Shown here piece after piece: positions 52,196 to 61,035 of a stretch of DNA of 64,000 nucleotides. Numbering within the stretch: the stretch's first letter is position 1; every line of letters starts with the position of its first letter. The notes beneath the pieces are model-generated. The model was not told the DNA's origin. It searched no databases and worked only from the letters and a program-made list of their open reading frames with translations. The DNA comes from Nocardia brasiliensis ATCC 700358 (GTDB lineage Bacteria > Actinomycetota > Actinomycetes > Mycobacteriales > Mycobacteriaceae), in contig NC_018681.1 in the NCBI RefSeq assembly GCF_000250675.2, positions 6,882,001-6,946,000 of the forward strand, given 5' to 3'. A program made the translations under genes and the position numbers.

Positions 52196-52311
52196 CGCTG
52201 CACCGGTCGGATCACCGAACCGCTCCCCCGCGGAAGTTACCAACATGTCATCCCGATGGCCCGAATCGCGCTGTGTGCTGTTCAACGCACGGTGCGTCGC
52301 GCCGGTTCCGG

Positions 52312-53343
52312 TCAACTGCGGTGCGCCTCCGTCCGCACCGTGCCGCCGCCCATGTCAGGGGCCGCGTCGCTGCGGATATCGATCCGCCAGCCGGTCAGCC
52401 GGGCGGCCAGCCGAGCGTTCTGACCCTCCTTGCCGATGGCCAGCGAGAGCTGGAAGTCCGGCACCACGACGCGCGCGGCCCTGGCTTCGGGATCGACGAT
52501 GGTGACCGACACCACTTTCGACGGCGAGAGCGCATTGCCGACGAAGGTCGCCGGATCCTCGGCGAAATCGATGATGTCGATCTTCTCGCCGGCCAGTTCG
52601 CTCATCACGTTGCGCACCCGCTGCCCCATCGGGCCGATGCACGCGCCCTTGGCGTTCACGCCGGACACCGTGCTGCGCACCGCGATCTTGGAGCGGTGCC
52701 CGGCCTCGCGGGCCACCGCGACGATCTCGACCGAGCCGTCCGCGATTTCGGGTACCTCGAGCGCGAACAGTCGCCGCACCAGATTCGGGTGCGTGCGCGA
52801 CAGGGTGATCTGCGGGCCGCGCGGACCACGCGAGACACCGACGACGTAGCACTTGATCCGGTCGCCGTGCTCGTAGGTCTCGCCGGGCACCTGCTCGGCG
52901 GGCGGGATCAGACCCTCCGCGCCGTGCAGTTCGCTGCCGATGCGCACGACGATGGTGCCGCGGGCGTTGGCGCGCGCGTCGCGCTGCACCACACCGCCGA
53001 CGATATCGCCCTCGTGCGTGGAGAACTCGCCGAAGGACTTCTCGTTCTCGGCGTCGCGCAGCCGCTGCAACACCACCTGGCGCGCCGTGGTCGCCGCGAT
53101 CCGGCCGAAACCCTCAGGGGTGTCGTCCCATTCGGAGATCACGTTGCCGTCGGCGTCCAGCTCGCGCGCCATCACCCGGACCGTTCCGGTCTTCTGGTTG
53201 ATGTCGATGCGCGCGTTGGGCTGATGGCCCTCGGTGTGCCGGTACGCGGTGAGCAGCGCCGACTCGATCGCGGAGATCACGGTCTCGATCGAGATCCCCT
53301 TGTCGGCGACGATCGCGCGCAGGGCTTCGATTTCGATGTTCAT
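52312..53343 (-). CDS. nusA: Transcription termination/antitermination factor NusA
   Basis: A 343-aa NusA, the length of the actinobacterial form without the C-terminal acidic repeats. It has the RNA-polymerase-binding N-terminal domain (IEALRAIVADKGISIETVIS), S1 domain (EGDIVGGVVQRDARANARGT) and two KH domains (KGACIGPMGQRVRNVMSELA, and DFQLSLAIGKEGQNARLAAR). The start ATG at 53343 overlaps the rimP stop as ATGA. Core gene of the rimP-nusA-ylxR-infB operon. Confidence 0.97.
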   Translation of the reverse strand: MNIEIEALRAIVADKGISIETVISAIESALLTAYRHTEGHQPNARIDINQKTGTVRVMARELDADGNVISEWDDTPEGFGRIAATTARQVVLQRLRDAENEKSFGEFSTHEGDIVGGVVQRDARANARGTIVVRIGSELHGAEGLIPPAEQVPGETYEHGDRIKCYVVGVSRGPRGPQITLSRTHPNLVRRLFALEVPEIADGSVEIVAVAREAGHRSKIAVRSTVSGVNAKGACIGPMGQRVRNVMSELAGEKIDIIDFAEDPATFVGNALSPSKVVSVTIVDPEARAARVVVPDFQLSLAIGKEGQNARLAARLTGWRIDIRSDAAPDMGGGTVRTEAHRS

Positions 53344-54014
53344 TCCACGATCCCTTCGGTCGGCGAATCGGACGCTGTTACTGATCCGGGTAGTGCATTC
53401 GTTGTTCCTGAAACATCCGCGGCGTCGACCGCCGGCACATCATCTTCCTGGCCGGGCACCGGGCGCCCGGGCGCCACGCCGCCGGCCAGTTCCATTTCCC
53501 GCGGCCCCGGCTTGCCGAACTCGACCTGCACCACCGCTTCCGCGATATCGGCTAGCGGCACGCGCACCCGATGCGGCTTGTGTTTGCCGCCCAGTACCAA
53601 CGCAACTGTATCGCCGTCGAGCACACCCACCCTGGCCTCGAATTTCCGGGCGCCACCCGAGTCGGGGACGGGTGCGCCCTCGCGTAGCTGCACGAGCACT
53701 TTGCGGCCGCGGGCGCGACGCCAGTGCCGGTCCTCGGTGAGCGGGCGATCGATGCCCGGGGTGGTGACCTCGAGCAGGTACGGGGTCTCGCCGAAATCGC
53801 CTGCCTCGTCCAGCAACTCCGAGACTTCGGCGCTGAGTACGGCGATCGAGTCGAGATCGGACGGTCCGTCGCTGTCGACGGTCACCTTCACACGAGCCTG
53901 CGCATCCGCATGCTTGCCGGCGGTCGAGATCTCGACCCCTTCGAGGTCGAACCCTCGGCGTTCGACGAGTCCAGCTATGAGCTGGCTCAGCCTTTCCTCG
54001 GTCGGCATCGGCAT
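53340..54014 (-). CDS. rimP: Ribosome maturation factor RimP
   Basis: A 224-aa RimP, needed for 30S maturation. N-terminal domain: RLSQLIAGLVERRGFDLEGV; the conserved LLEVTTPGIDRPLTEDRHWR marks the domain junction; then an Sm-like barrel. The last ~45 residues (MELAGGVAPGRPVPGQEDDV onward) are an acidic, disordered extension beyond the usual ~160-180 residues. It overlaps nusA by 4 nt. Confidence 0.94.
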   Translation of the reverse strand: MPMPTEERLSQLIAGLVERRGFDLEGVEISTAGKHADAQARVKVTVDSDGPSDLDSIAVLSAEVSELLDEAGDFGETPYLLEVTTPGIDRPLTEDRHWRRARGRKVLVQLREGAPVPDSGGARKFEARVGVLDGDTVALVLGGKHKPHRVRVPLADIAEAVVQVEFGKPGPREMELAGGVAPGRPVPGQEDDVPAVDAADVSGTTNALPGSVTASDSPTEGIVE

Positions 54015-54254
54015 CTGGGGCGGCTCCTGGTTCAGTTGTGACGGCGGTAGGGAAATTACTTCAACCGAAGGTCTAGCGTAACGCGCTCAGAGAGTGTAAA
54101 GGACCATCGGGCAAGGAGTACGCGCGCCACTCGCGGCCGATCGACGGCTCGGCGGCGGCAGCGAAGCGTACCCAGGCGAGGGCCGCCGCGTCGAACTCCG
54201 AGGACCGGCGGTGCCTGGTCCGAGGCACCCCGGCGAATCTGGCACGATGGTGCC

Positions 54255-54860
54255 GTGCCCATCCGCCCTCCCGTGCAGCCGAACGCCGCACGCTCTTCCG
54301 GCTCCCCGTCCGACCGGCACGATTCCCGGTTCCCGCTGGACCGCCGCACCGTGTTACGGCTCACCGGTGGCGGCGCGGTCGGCGTGCTCGCGCTCGGCGC
54401 GGCCGTCGGCTGCACCACCGAGGACACCGTGCACGAGCCGGATCCGCTTGCCGCCCAAGAGGTTCTGGCACGCGCCGACGCTGCGGCGGCCACCGCCGCG
54501 ATCGCGCTGGCGCCGGCGAAGCACAGCGCGCTCACCGCGATCGCGACCGAAAGGACCGCGCACGCAGACGCTTTGCGCACCGAGATCGAGCGGGTGATCG
54601 GCGTCTACGGCGACGGCACCAAGCCGGTGCACCGCACCAGGACGAACGCACCGGGGCAGGCGTCGGGTCCGTCCGCGGTGGCCTCCGGTTCGGCGGTGCC
54701 GCCCGTCGCACCGCCCAGCCTCGACACCTTGCGCGCACAGCTCACCGAGTCCCGGCAGGCGGCGGCCGCTCTCGCGAGTACCCAGTCGGGTTACCGGGCC
54801 GGGTTGCTCGCCTCGATCAGCGCGGCCTGCGCCGCCCAGGCGGGGGTGCTGCTGGCATGA
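54255..54860 (+). CDS. Tat-type lipoprotein, Rv2843-like position
   Basis: A 201-aa exported protein. DRRTVLRLTGGGAVGVLALG then AAVGCTTEDTV is a twin-arginine-like signal with a lipobox Cys. The remainder is mostly helical and Ala-rich (ADAAAATAAIALAPAKHSAL) with a disordered Pro/Ser segment. It is divergent from rimP and coupled to the ferritin-like gene by a 4-nt overlap, the same arrangement as M. tuberculosis Rv2843-Rv2844. Start is probably GTG at 54255. Function unknown. Confidence 0.78.
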   Translation: MPIRPPVQPNAARSSGSPSDRHDSRFPLDRRTVLRLTGGGAVGVLALGAAVGCTTEDTVHEPDPLAAQEVLARADAAAATAAIALAPAKHSALTAIATERTAHADALRTEIERVIGVYGDGTKPVHRTRTNAPGQASGPSAVASGSAVPPVAPPSLDTLRAQLTESRQAAAALASTQSGYRAGLLASISAACAAQAGVLLA

Positions 54861-55291
54861 CCGATGCCGAACGTCAGGCGCTGCTGGACGCGCTGCGCGC
54901 CGAATACAGCGCGGTGTACGCCTACGGTGTGGTCGCCGCGTATGCCTCGCGCGAGCGCTACCGTCTCGTCGCCGAGCACACCGCGAGCCATCGCGCCCGC
55001 CGGGACGCCACGATCGACGCGCTCACCGCGGCGGGCGTCACCGCCCCGCCGCCGGATGCCGCCTACACGATGCCGTTTCCGGCGAACGATCCGATTCCCG
55101 CGGCGCATCTGGCCGCGACCGTGGAATCCGACACCGCGGTCGCGTGGCGAGCCGTGGTCGAGCACGGCACGTCCGAAGCGCTGCGCCGGATGGGCATCGA
55201 CGGGCTCACCGAATGCGCGGTCCGCCTTGCCACTTGGCAGTCCATCCTGGGCACCGACCCGCCGACCACACCGTTCCCCGGCAAGGTCTGA
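54857..55291 (+). CDS. Ferritin-like DUF4439 protein
   Basis: A 144-aa all-helical protein of the DUF4439 ferritin-like family: LLDALRAEYSAVYAYGVVAA, TASHRARRDATIDALTAAGV and STALTLE-like later helices with Glu/His at helix positions (VVEHGTSEALRRMGI, RLATWQSILGT). A four-helix bundle that might bind metal. The ATG overlaps the stop of the lipoprotein gene (ATGA). Ends at a bidirectional terminator. Confidence 0.8.
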   Translation: MTDAERQALLDALRAEYSAVYAYGVVAAYASRERYRLVAEHTASHRARRDATIDALTAAGVTAPPPDAAYTMPFPANDPIPAAHLAATVESDTAVAWRAVVEHGTSEALRRMGIDGLTECAVRLATWQSILGTDPPTTPFPGKV

Positions 55292-55424
55292 GCCGAAACA
55301 CCCTGTGCGCCAGCACACCTCCGGAAACCCCGGAGAAGGAGTTTCACCTGTGCCGGGCCGGGTACCCAGCACCCATATTGGGTGTGCGGTTCGTCCGGCA
55401 GCAGGGCCAGGGTGAACTCGCACG

Positions 55425-55463
55425 AAAAGGCCGACCTCACAGGGCTTGCGGGGTCGGCCTTTT
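55425..55463. terminator. Bidirectional terminator
   Basis: AAAAGGCCGACC and GGTCGGCCTTTT are perfect 12-bp arms separated by 15 bp, between the convergent ferritin-like and acyl-CoA dehydrogenase genes. The A and T tracts at the ends of the stem serve as T-runs in each direction. Confidence 0.9.
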
Positions 55464-55475
55464 CGATGCTCGCAG

Positions 55476-57227
55476 CTACGGACGCATCTCGTACGCGCCG
55501 TCGTAGGCCGCCACCTCGGCCCAGATCCGGTCGAAGCGCGGGCGATCCGCCACCGGCGGGCGCAGCGCCGACGCGGCCCAGGCCTGCTGGTCGGGGCTGG
55601 CCGACGGCTTGCCGTAGAGCGTGGTCGCATAGGTGTTGAAATCGCGGACCTGGAAATCGAAGATCTGGTCGAGCAGATCGCGATCCAGTCCGGTGATCGC
55701 CGCCTGCTCGAGGATCAGCTGACCGTAGACCACCAGGGCGAACAGGTGGCCGATGGTCAGCATGAAGTCGAGGTCCTGCTGCTGGCCGGCATCGGGCGCC
55801 GCGGTGCTCAGCAGCGTGCGCAGCGCCTGCGCCTGCTCGTAGAAGCGGCCGACATTCGGGATGTCGGCGTGCTTCTCGTACACGGGGGTCCAGTCGGCGA
55901 ACTGCACCTTGCCCGCGCCGCGGGCGGGGCCCTGCCGCCAGAAGAACTCGTCGTCGGCCGCGTCGAGGCGGGTGCCGATCTCCGGGTACTCCTTGGGGTT
56001 GAACAGATAGTTCGGCATGAACTTCAGGATCTGCCCGACATTGACGTGCACCGTGCCCTCGAGCCGGGGCAGCGTGTTGATCAGCCGCTGCACCTCGGCG
56101 AAGTAGGTGTTCTTCTCGAATCCCTTGGCCGCCAGCACATCCAGCAGCAAGGTCATCACCGTCTCGCCCTCCGAGGTCACCTTCGACTTCGTCATCGGGT
56201 TGAACAGCAGATAGCGCCGGTCGTCGAGGCTCGCGCTGCGGAAGTAGTCCACGGCACGATCGCTGAACAGCTTCATCGCGACGATGCGCGCGTAGGCGTC
56301 GACGAAATTGGTCCGCACGTGCGGAAAGTCGGTGACCGGGTTGCCGTACAGGATGCGGTTGTTCGCGTGGGTGATCGCCTCGTAGAAGGAGTGCTCGACC
56401 ATGCCGATGCCGCCGTGGCACAGGTTGAACTTACCGACGTTGACGGTGTTCAGCGCGGCCGAGAAGGCTTCGGGTCCGGTGTGCAGGATGTCCTCGGCCC
56501 GCACCGGGTAGTTCTCCAGGCGGAACGTGCTGACATACATCTGCTGGTGCACGACATTGCCCAGCAGGTGGTAGTTCTCGTGCCTGCTGTCCGCGGCGAA
56601 CCAGACGTAGCCGTCGGCGCCCTCGACATCGGACCGGCGGGAGAACACCGAAACCATGCTCGCCACATTGCCGTTGCCGATGTAGTACTTCTCGCCGTTG
56701 GCGCGGAACAGGATTCCGGCCTCGGCATCGGCACTGCCCGGCTCGCTGGGAGTGAGCACCAGGTCGGTGTTGTAGATGTCGGCGCCGTGCTCGCGCTCGG
56801 ACAAACCGAACGCCATCACCTGGCCGGCGGCCAGGTCGGCGGCCGCGCGCTGCTTGGCGTCTTTGTTCTCGCTCTGCCAGATCGGCCCGAGCCCGAGGAT
56901 GGTCACCTGCTCGGCGTACCAGTAGGCCAGCCCGTAGAAGCCGAAGATCTCCGACAGTGCCGCGTTGCGCGCCGCGTCCCAGCGCCGGTTCTCGTCGCCG
57001 TCGGCGAACTCGGCGGGGGTCAGGAAGGTGGCGAACAGCTTCTCCTTCGCGACGAACTCGAGGAAGTCGGCCGTCCAGACCGCGTCCGCGTCGTCGGCCA
57101 GCAGCTGCTGCTTGCCCCGCGACTCGAACCACTCGATGGTGGCACGCAGCAGCCGCCGGGTCTCGGCGTCGAAATGCTGCGGGTCGTAGGTGGCAGGGTT
57201 GAACAACAACGGATCGGTGCTCGTCAT
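55476..57227 (-). CDS. Acyl-CoA dehydrogenase family protein
   Basis: A 583-aa flavoprotein of the acyl-CoA dehydrogenase superfamily. The FAD/substrate region reads VMAFGLSEREHGADIYNTDL, FRANGEKYYIGNGNVASMVS; the C-terminal helical domain has NVGKFNLCHGGIGMVEHSFY and RTNFVDAYARIVAMKLFSDR. It is closest to the large FadE group, about 580-600 residues, rather than the 380-aa short-chain enzymes. The catalytic Glu is not obvious to me. Substrate unknown. Confidence 0.83.
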   Translation of the reverse strand: MTSTDPLLFNPATYDPQHFDAETRRLLRATIEWFESRGKQQLLADDADAVWTADFLEFVAKEKLFATFLTPAEFADGDENRRWDAARNAALSEIFGFYGLAYWYAEQVTILGLGPIWQSENKDAKQRAAADLAAGQVMAFGLSEREHGADIYNTDLVLTPSEPGSADAEAGILFRANGEKYYIGNGNVASMVSVFSRRSDVEGADGYVWFAADSRHENYHLLGNVVHQQMYVSTFRLENYPVRAEDILHTGPEAFSAALNTVNVGKFNLCHGGIGMVEHSFYEAITHANNRILYGNPVTDFPHVRTNFVDAYARIVAMKLFSDRAVDYFRSASLDDRRYLLFNPMTKSKVTSEGETVMTLLLDVLAAKGFEKNTYFAEVQRLINTLPRLEGTVHVNVGQILKFMPNYLFNPKEYPEIGTRLDAADDEFFWRQGPARGAGKVQFADWTPVYEKHADIPNVGRFYEQAQALRTLLSTAAPDAGQQQDLDFMLTIGHLFALVVYGQLILEQAAITGLDRDLLDQIFDFQVRDFNTYATTLYGKPSASPDQQAWAASALRPPVADRPRFDRIWAEVAAYDGAYEMRP

Positions 57228-57323
57228 GCCGTTAACTTACCAGCGGGTAACAGCAGCCCATAGCCCCTCCACCCCACTTCACACCGCAAATCCCGCCTAC
57301 GGTTCCGTAGGTCGCGCGTTCAT

Positions 57324-57384
57324 GATCAGGAGGAACTGACGGCGGCATCGTGCGAGAGCGCGGCGCCCCCAGTTCCCCCTGATC
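57324..57384. repeat. Inverted repeat between acyl-CoA dehydrogenase and proS
   Basis: GATCAGGAGGAACTG (57324-57338) and CAGTTCCCCCTGATC (57370-57384) are 15-bp arms with one mismatch, around a 31-bp GC-rich loop. A separate perfect hairpin CCTACGGTTCCGTAGG sits at 57296-57311. Together they look like a small palindromic repeat element in the intergenic space. Confidence 0.7.
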
Positions 57385-57407
57385 TTGAAACCCTCCCGCC
57401 TACGCGA

Positions 57408-57436
57408 ACGGCCCCGGGGGAATCCACCGGGGCCGT
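57408..57436 (-). terminator. proS terminator hairpin
   Basis: ACGGCCCCGG and CCGGGGCCGT form a perfect 10-bp stem with a 9-nt loop, 15 bp after the proS stop. Typical GC-rich actinobacterial terminator with little T-run. Confidence 0.8.
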
Positions 57437-57451
57437 CGCTCGTGTGCCGGA

Positions 57452-59209
57452 CTAGCCGCGTATCCGGGTGACGACGGCGTCGACGGCCGAATCCGCGGGG
57501 AGTTCGGCAGCTTCGCCGGTGAAGCGGTCGCGCAGCTCCACCTTGCCCTCGGCCCAGCCCCGGCCGATGACGAGAACCAAAGGCATGCCGAGCAATTCGG
57601 CGTCCTTGAACTTGACGCCGGGTGAGGCGGTGCGGTCGTCGAAGAGCACGTCCAAACCCTTGGCGTGCAGGCCGGCGACGACCTGCTCGGCGCCCGCGCG
57701 GGCCGCCTCGTCCTTGTTCGCGATGACGACGTGCACGTCGTACGGCGCGACCTCGGCCGGCCAGCGCAGCCCCTTGTCGTCGTGCTGCTGTTCGGCGATC
57801 ACCGCGACCATGCGGGAGACGCCGACACCGTAGGAGCCCATGGTGAGCCGGACCGGCTTGCCGTTCTCGCCGAGCACATCCACCTCGAAGGCGTTGGTGT
57901 ACTTCTGGCCGAGCTGGAAGATGTGCCCGATCTCGATACCGCGCGAGGCCACCAGCGCGCCCCGGCCGTCCGGCGAGGGATCGCCGTCGCGCACCTCGGC
58001 GGCCTCGATGGTGCCGTCCGGGGTGAAGTCCCGGCCCGCCACCAGGCCGACCACATGCTTACCGGGCGCGTCCGCGCCGGTGATCCATGCCGTGCCGGTG
58101 CCGACCCGCGGGTCGACGAGGTAGCGAACACCGTTGGCCTGCAACGCCTTCGGGCCGATGTAGCCCTTCACCAGGAACGGGTTCGCCGCGAAATCCGCCT
58201 CCGTGAGCAACTCCACCTCGGCCGGTTCGACCGACGCGCCGAGCCGCTTGTCGTCGACCTCACGGTCGCCCGGCACGCCGATGCCGACGATCTCGGACTT
58301 GCCGTCGGGATGCCGCAGCTTCACCATCACGTTCTTGAGCGTGTCCGCCGCGGTGACCGGACGGCCGAACTGCTCGGCGATGCCCGCGCTGTTCGCCCAG
58401 TCGACGAGCGTCGCGATGGTCGGCGCGTCCGGGGTGTCGTGCACGACCGCCTCGGCCAGGCCCTCGATCGGCAGCGGCGCGGGCGCGGGCGTGACCACGG
58501 CCTCCACGTTCGCCGCGTAACTCGACTCGACACAGCGCACGTAGGTGTCCTCGCCGACCGGGCTGTCGGCCAGGAACTCCTCGGACGCGCTGCCGCCCAT
58601 CGCACCGGAGGTGGCCGCGACGATGACGTACTTCACCTGCAGCCGGTCGAAGATCCGCTGGTAGGCCTCGCGGTGTGCCGCGTAGCTGGCCTTCAGGCCG
58701 TCCTCGTCGAGATCGAACGAGTACGAGTCCTTCATGACGAATTCGCGGCCGCGCAGGATGCCCGCGCGCGGACGCTCCTCGTCGCGGTACTTGGTCTGGA
58801 TCTGGTACAGGGTGACCGGCAGGTCCTTGTACGAGTTGTATTCGCCCTTCACGGTGAGCGCGAACAGTTCCTCGTGCGTCGGGCCGAGCAGGTAGTCCGC
58901 GCCCTTGCGGTCCTTCAGCCGGAACAGGCCGTCGCCGTATTCGGTCCACCGGTTGGTGGTCTCGTACGGGTCGCGCGGCAGCAGCGCGGGCAGCGAGATC
59001 TCCTGTGCGCCGATCGCGTCCATCTCCTCGCGCACCACATCCTCGACCTTGCGCAGCACTCGCAGGCCCAGCGGCAGCCACGAGTAGACGCCCGGCGCGA
59101 TGCGTCGCACGTATCCGGCGCGCACGAGAAGTTTGTGGCTGGGCACCTCCGCGTCGGCGGGATCGTCGCGCAGGGTACGCAGGAAAAGGCGGGAGAGGCG
59201 GGTGATCAC
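57452..59209 (-). CDS. proS: Prolyl-tRNA synthetase (bacterial type)
   Basis: A 585-aa ProRS with the editing insertion of the bacterial type. Class II motifs: motif 1/2 region TNRWTEYGDGLFRLKDRKGA and QTKYRDEERPRAGILRGREF, motif 3 GSYGVGVSRMVAVIAEQ, and the anticodon-binding C-terminus starting VAPYDVHVVIANKDEAARAG. The start is the GTG at 59209 (V-I-T-R-L-S-R-L-F). Divergent from yaaA; same neighbourhood as in mycobacteria (Rv2845c). Confidence 0.96.
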   Translation of the reverse strand: MITRLSRLFLRTLRDDPADAEVPSHKLLVRAGYVRRIAPGVYSWLPLGLRVLRKVEDVVREEMDAIGAQEISLPALLPRDPYETTNRWTEYGDGLFRLKDRKGADYLLGPTHEELFALTVKGEYNSYKDLPVTLYQIQTKYRDEERPRAGILRGREFVMKDSYSFDLDEDGLKASYAAHREAYQRIFDRLQVKYVIVAATSGAMGGSASEEFLADSPVGEDTYVRCVESSYAANVEAVVTPAPAPLPIEGLAEAVVHDTPDAPTIATLVDWANSAGIAEQFGRPVTAADTLKNVMVKLRHPDGKSEIVGIGVPGDREVDDKRLGASVEPAEVELLTEADFAANPFLVKGYIGPKALQANGVRYLVDPRVGTGTAWITGADAPGKHVVGLVAGRDFTPDGTIEAAEVRDGDPSPDGRGALVASRGIEIGHIFQLGQKYTNAFEVDVLGENGKPVRLTMGSYGVGVSRMVAVIAEQQHDDKGLRWPAEVAPYDVHVVIANKDEAARAGAEQVVAGLHAKGLDVLFDDRTASPGVKFKDAELLGMPLVLVIGRGWAEGKVELRDRFTGEAAELPADSAVDAVVTRIRG

Positions 59210-59267
59210 GGATGCACAGGGTAGTCGCTGCTCGCGCGATGCTCGCAACGCATTACCGTATTCGTTC

Positions 59268-60011
59268 GTGCTGGTGCTGCTGCCTCCCTCCGAAACCAAG
59301 TCCGACGGCGGTACCGACGTGCCGCTGGCACTGGACGCGTTGTCGATGCCGCAGCTCACCGCGGTACGCGACCAGTTGATCGATGAGCTGACCAAGCTCG
59401 CCACCGACCCGGACGCGAGCCGCACGGTGCTCGGTCTCGGCAAAGGCGCCGACGCCGAGATCGCCCGCAACGCGTCCCTGCGCAGCTCCCCCACCCGCCC
59501 CGCGCTGGAGCGCTACACCGGCGTGCTCTACGACGCGCTCGACGCGCGCTCGTTCAGCAAGGCGCAGCGCGCCAAGGCCTACGCGCGCCTCGGCATCGGG
59601 TCCGCGCTGTTCGGCGCGGTCCGCGCGAGCGACCCGATTCCCGCCTACCGGCTCTCCGGCGGTTCGAAACTGCCCGGCTTGCCCACACTTTCGGCCGTCT
59701 GGCGCGATTCGCTGTCCGACGCGCTGCTCGCCGAAGCGGCCGGCGATCTGGTGGTCGACCTGCGATCGGGCACCTATCAGCAACTCGGCCGGGTGCCCGG
59801 CGCGGTCACCGCCAACGTGCTCACCGAACACCCCGACGGCTCCCGCACCGTGGTCAGCCACTTCAACAAACATCACAAAGGCCTACTGGCCCGCGCGCTC
59901 GTGCTCACCCGCGCCGAACCCACCGACGTGCGCGGCCTGGCGAAGGTGGCGGGCAAAGCCGGCCTGAAAACCGAAATCGCCTCGCCGACCGAGTTATTGA
60001 TTCTCACCTGA
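59268..60011 (+). CDS. yaaA: Peroxide stress protein YaaA (DUF328)
   Basis: A 247-aa YaaA/DUF328 protein. It begins VLVLLPPSETKSDGGTDVPL and contains LERYTGVLYDALDARSFSKA, VDLRSGTYQQLGRVPGAV and SHFNKHHKGLLARALVLT, all conserved in the family. E. coli YaaA lowers intracellular iron under peroxide stress. The GTG at 59268 is the only start that gives the conserved N-terminus. Divergent from proS. Confidence 0.9.
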   Translation: MLVLLPPSETKSDGGTDVPLALDALSMPQLTAVRDQLIDELTKLATDPDASRTVLGLGKGADAEIARNASLRSSPTRPALERYTGVLYDALDARSFSKAQRAKAYARLGIGSALFGAVRASDPIPAYRLSGGSKLPGLPTLSAVWRDSLSDALLAEAAGDLVVDLRSGTYQQLGRVPGAVTANVLTEHPDGSRTVVSHFNKHHKGLLARALVLTRAEPTDVRGLAKVAGKAGLKTEIASPTELLILT

Positions 60012-60040
60012 GCCGGTAAGCGCGGCCAGCTCGCACACGC

Positions 60041-60214
60041 CGCCACCTGAGTCACCAGCAGCAATCAACAACGCCAGCTCCCCGGACAAGTCAACGCGCC
60101 GCCACCGAGTCATCGGCAGCAATCAGCAACGCCTGTTCGCCGGCTGAGTCAGCGCGTCGCCACTCGAGTCACCAGCAGCGGTCAACGTCGCCAGCTCCCG
60201 AGACAGGTTCGTCC
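60041..60214. repeat. Three tandem 58-59-bp repeats
   Basis: Three diverged copies beginning at 60041, 60100 and 60158 (CGCCACC-GAGTCA-C-GCAGC-TCA-CAACGCC). A truncated copy may precede at about 60018. The last copy runs into the 3' end of the HD-type gene, whose stop codon lies within the array. Confidence 0.82.
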
Positions 60215-60800
60215 GCGCCGCCGCCTCGTAACGCGTTCGCGCAGTATGGGTTCGGAACAGGTACGGCTGCTGGGCGAGCCCTTGCAACACCGCGGCACGA
60301 CCGGCGCGGAACAGCTCGTCCGGCACATGGCCGTACTCCGCCCGCACCGCGGCTGTATACGCGGCATACCCCGCCTCGTCGGCCGCGAGCACCGCCAGGT
60401 CCGCGTCACAGAGCACCGCCCCGTTCCGATCCCCATCCACCACACGATGCGTCGCCGTGAGCCGCACCAGCCGCCCCACCTCGGCAATCAATTCCGTTGC
60501 CACCCCCAGTTCTCCGAGCGACTCCTCAGCCAACCGAGCACTCAGCTCCTCATTGTCGTCACGCTCCACCGCATAAACAGCGTCATGAAAGAACGCCGAA
60601 TACCGCACCGCATCGATATCCTCCGCCTCCCCCGCCAGATCATCGATCACCCCCAGCATCGCCTGCAGATGCTCCACCGTGTGATACCGCCGATGCGGTT
60701 CCCGATAACACCGAATCACGAACTCCCCCATAGTGATCGCACCAGCCCCCGCCAACCCGGCCCACCGCTCGAGCAGCTCCGCATCAAGAGATATCCCCAT
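60123..60800 (-). CDS. HD-type metal-dependent hydrolase
   Basis: A 225-aa predicted metal-dependent phosphohydrolase of the HD superfamily. The His/Asp ligands are in HRRYHTVEHLQAMLGVIDDL and AVRYSAFFHDAVYAVERDD, followed by RLTATHRVVDGDRNGAVLCD. The last ~15 residues (GDALTQPANRRC) are encoded by a tandem-repeat copy and may not be conserved. The start is ATG at 60800. Substrate unknown. Confidence 0.83.
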   Translation of the reverse strand: MGISLDAELLERWAGLAGAGAITMGEFVIRCYREPHRRYHTVEHLQAMLGVIDDLAGEAEDIDAVRYSAFFHDAVYAVERDDNEELSARLAEESLGELGVATELIAEVGRLVRLTATHRVVDGDRNGAVLCDADLAVLAADEAGYAAYTAAVRAEYGHVPDELFRAGRAAVLQGLAQQPYLFRTHTARTRYEAAARTNLSRELATLTAAGDSSGDALTQPANRRC

Positions 60801-60873
60801 CGACACAGTCTGGCGACCCCACCACCCCACCACAATCCCGCCACCCTGTGGCATCGGGCACCCCAAGGTGTGT

Positions 60874-60892
60874 ACCAAGCGACAGATAGGTG
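60874..60892 (+). repeat. 19-bp direct repeat, left copy
   Basis: ACCAAGCGACAGATAGGTG, repeated without change at 61017-61035, so the two copies bracket the 74-bp palindromic repeat. Confidence 0.8.
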
Positions 60893-60903
60893 ACCCGGGC
60901 CAG

Positions 60904-60977
60904 TTCACGCACCCCTTCCATTTTCCCGCACCCGCTGTGGACGGCCATAGCCCGTGCGCGAACACGAAAGGGGTGCG
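60904..60977. repeat. Dispersed palindromic repeat, copy 2
   Basis: Begins TTCACGCACCCCTTCCATTT, passes TTCCCGCACCCGCTG and ends CGTGCGCGAACACGAAAG then GGGTGCG. It shares length, both outer arms and the inner TTCCCGCACCCGCTG with the element at 43767-43840; the middle has diverged. Confidence 0.8.
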
Positions 60978-61016
60978 CGACGCCAGGAAGGGCGCGGGGA
61001 GTGGGAGGCGGGGAGG

Positions 61017-61035
61017 ACCAAGCGACAGATAGGTG
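61017..61035 (+). repeat. 19-bp direct repeat, right copy
   Basis: ACCAAGCGACAGATAGGTG, identical to 60874-60892 and in the same orientation, 143 bp further on. Confidence 0.8.
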
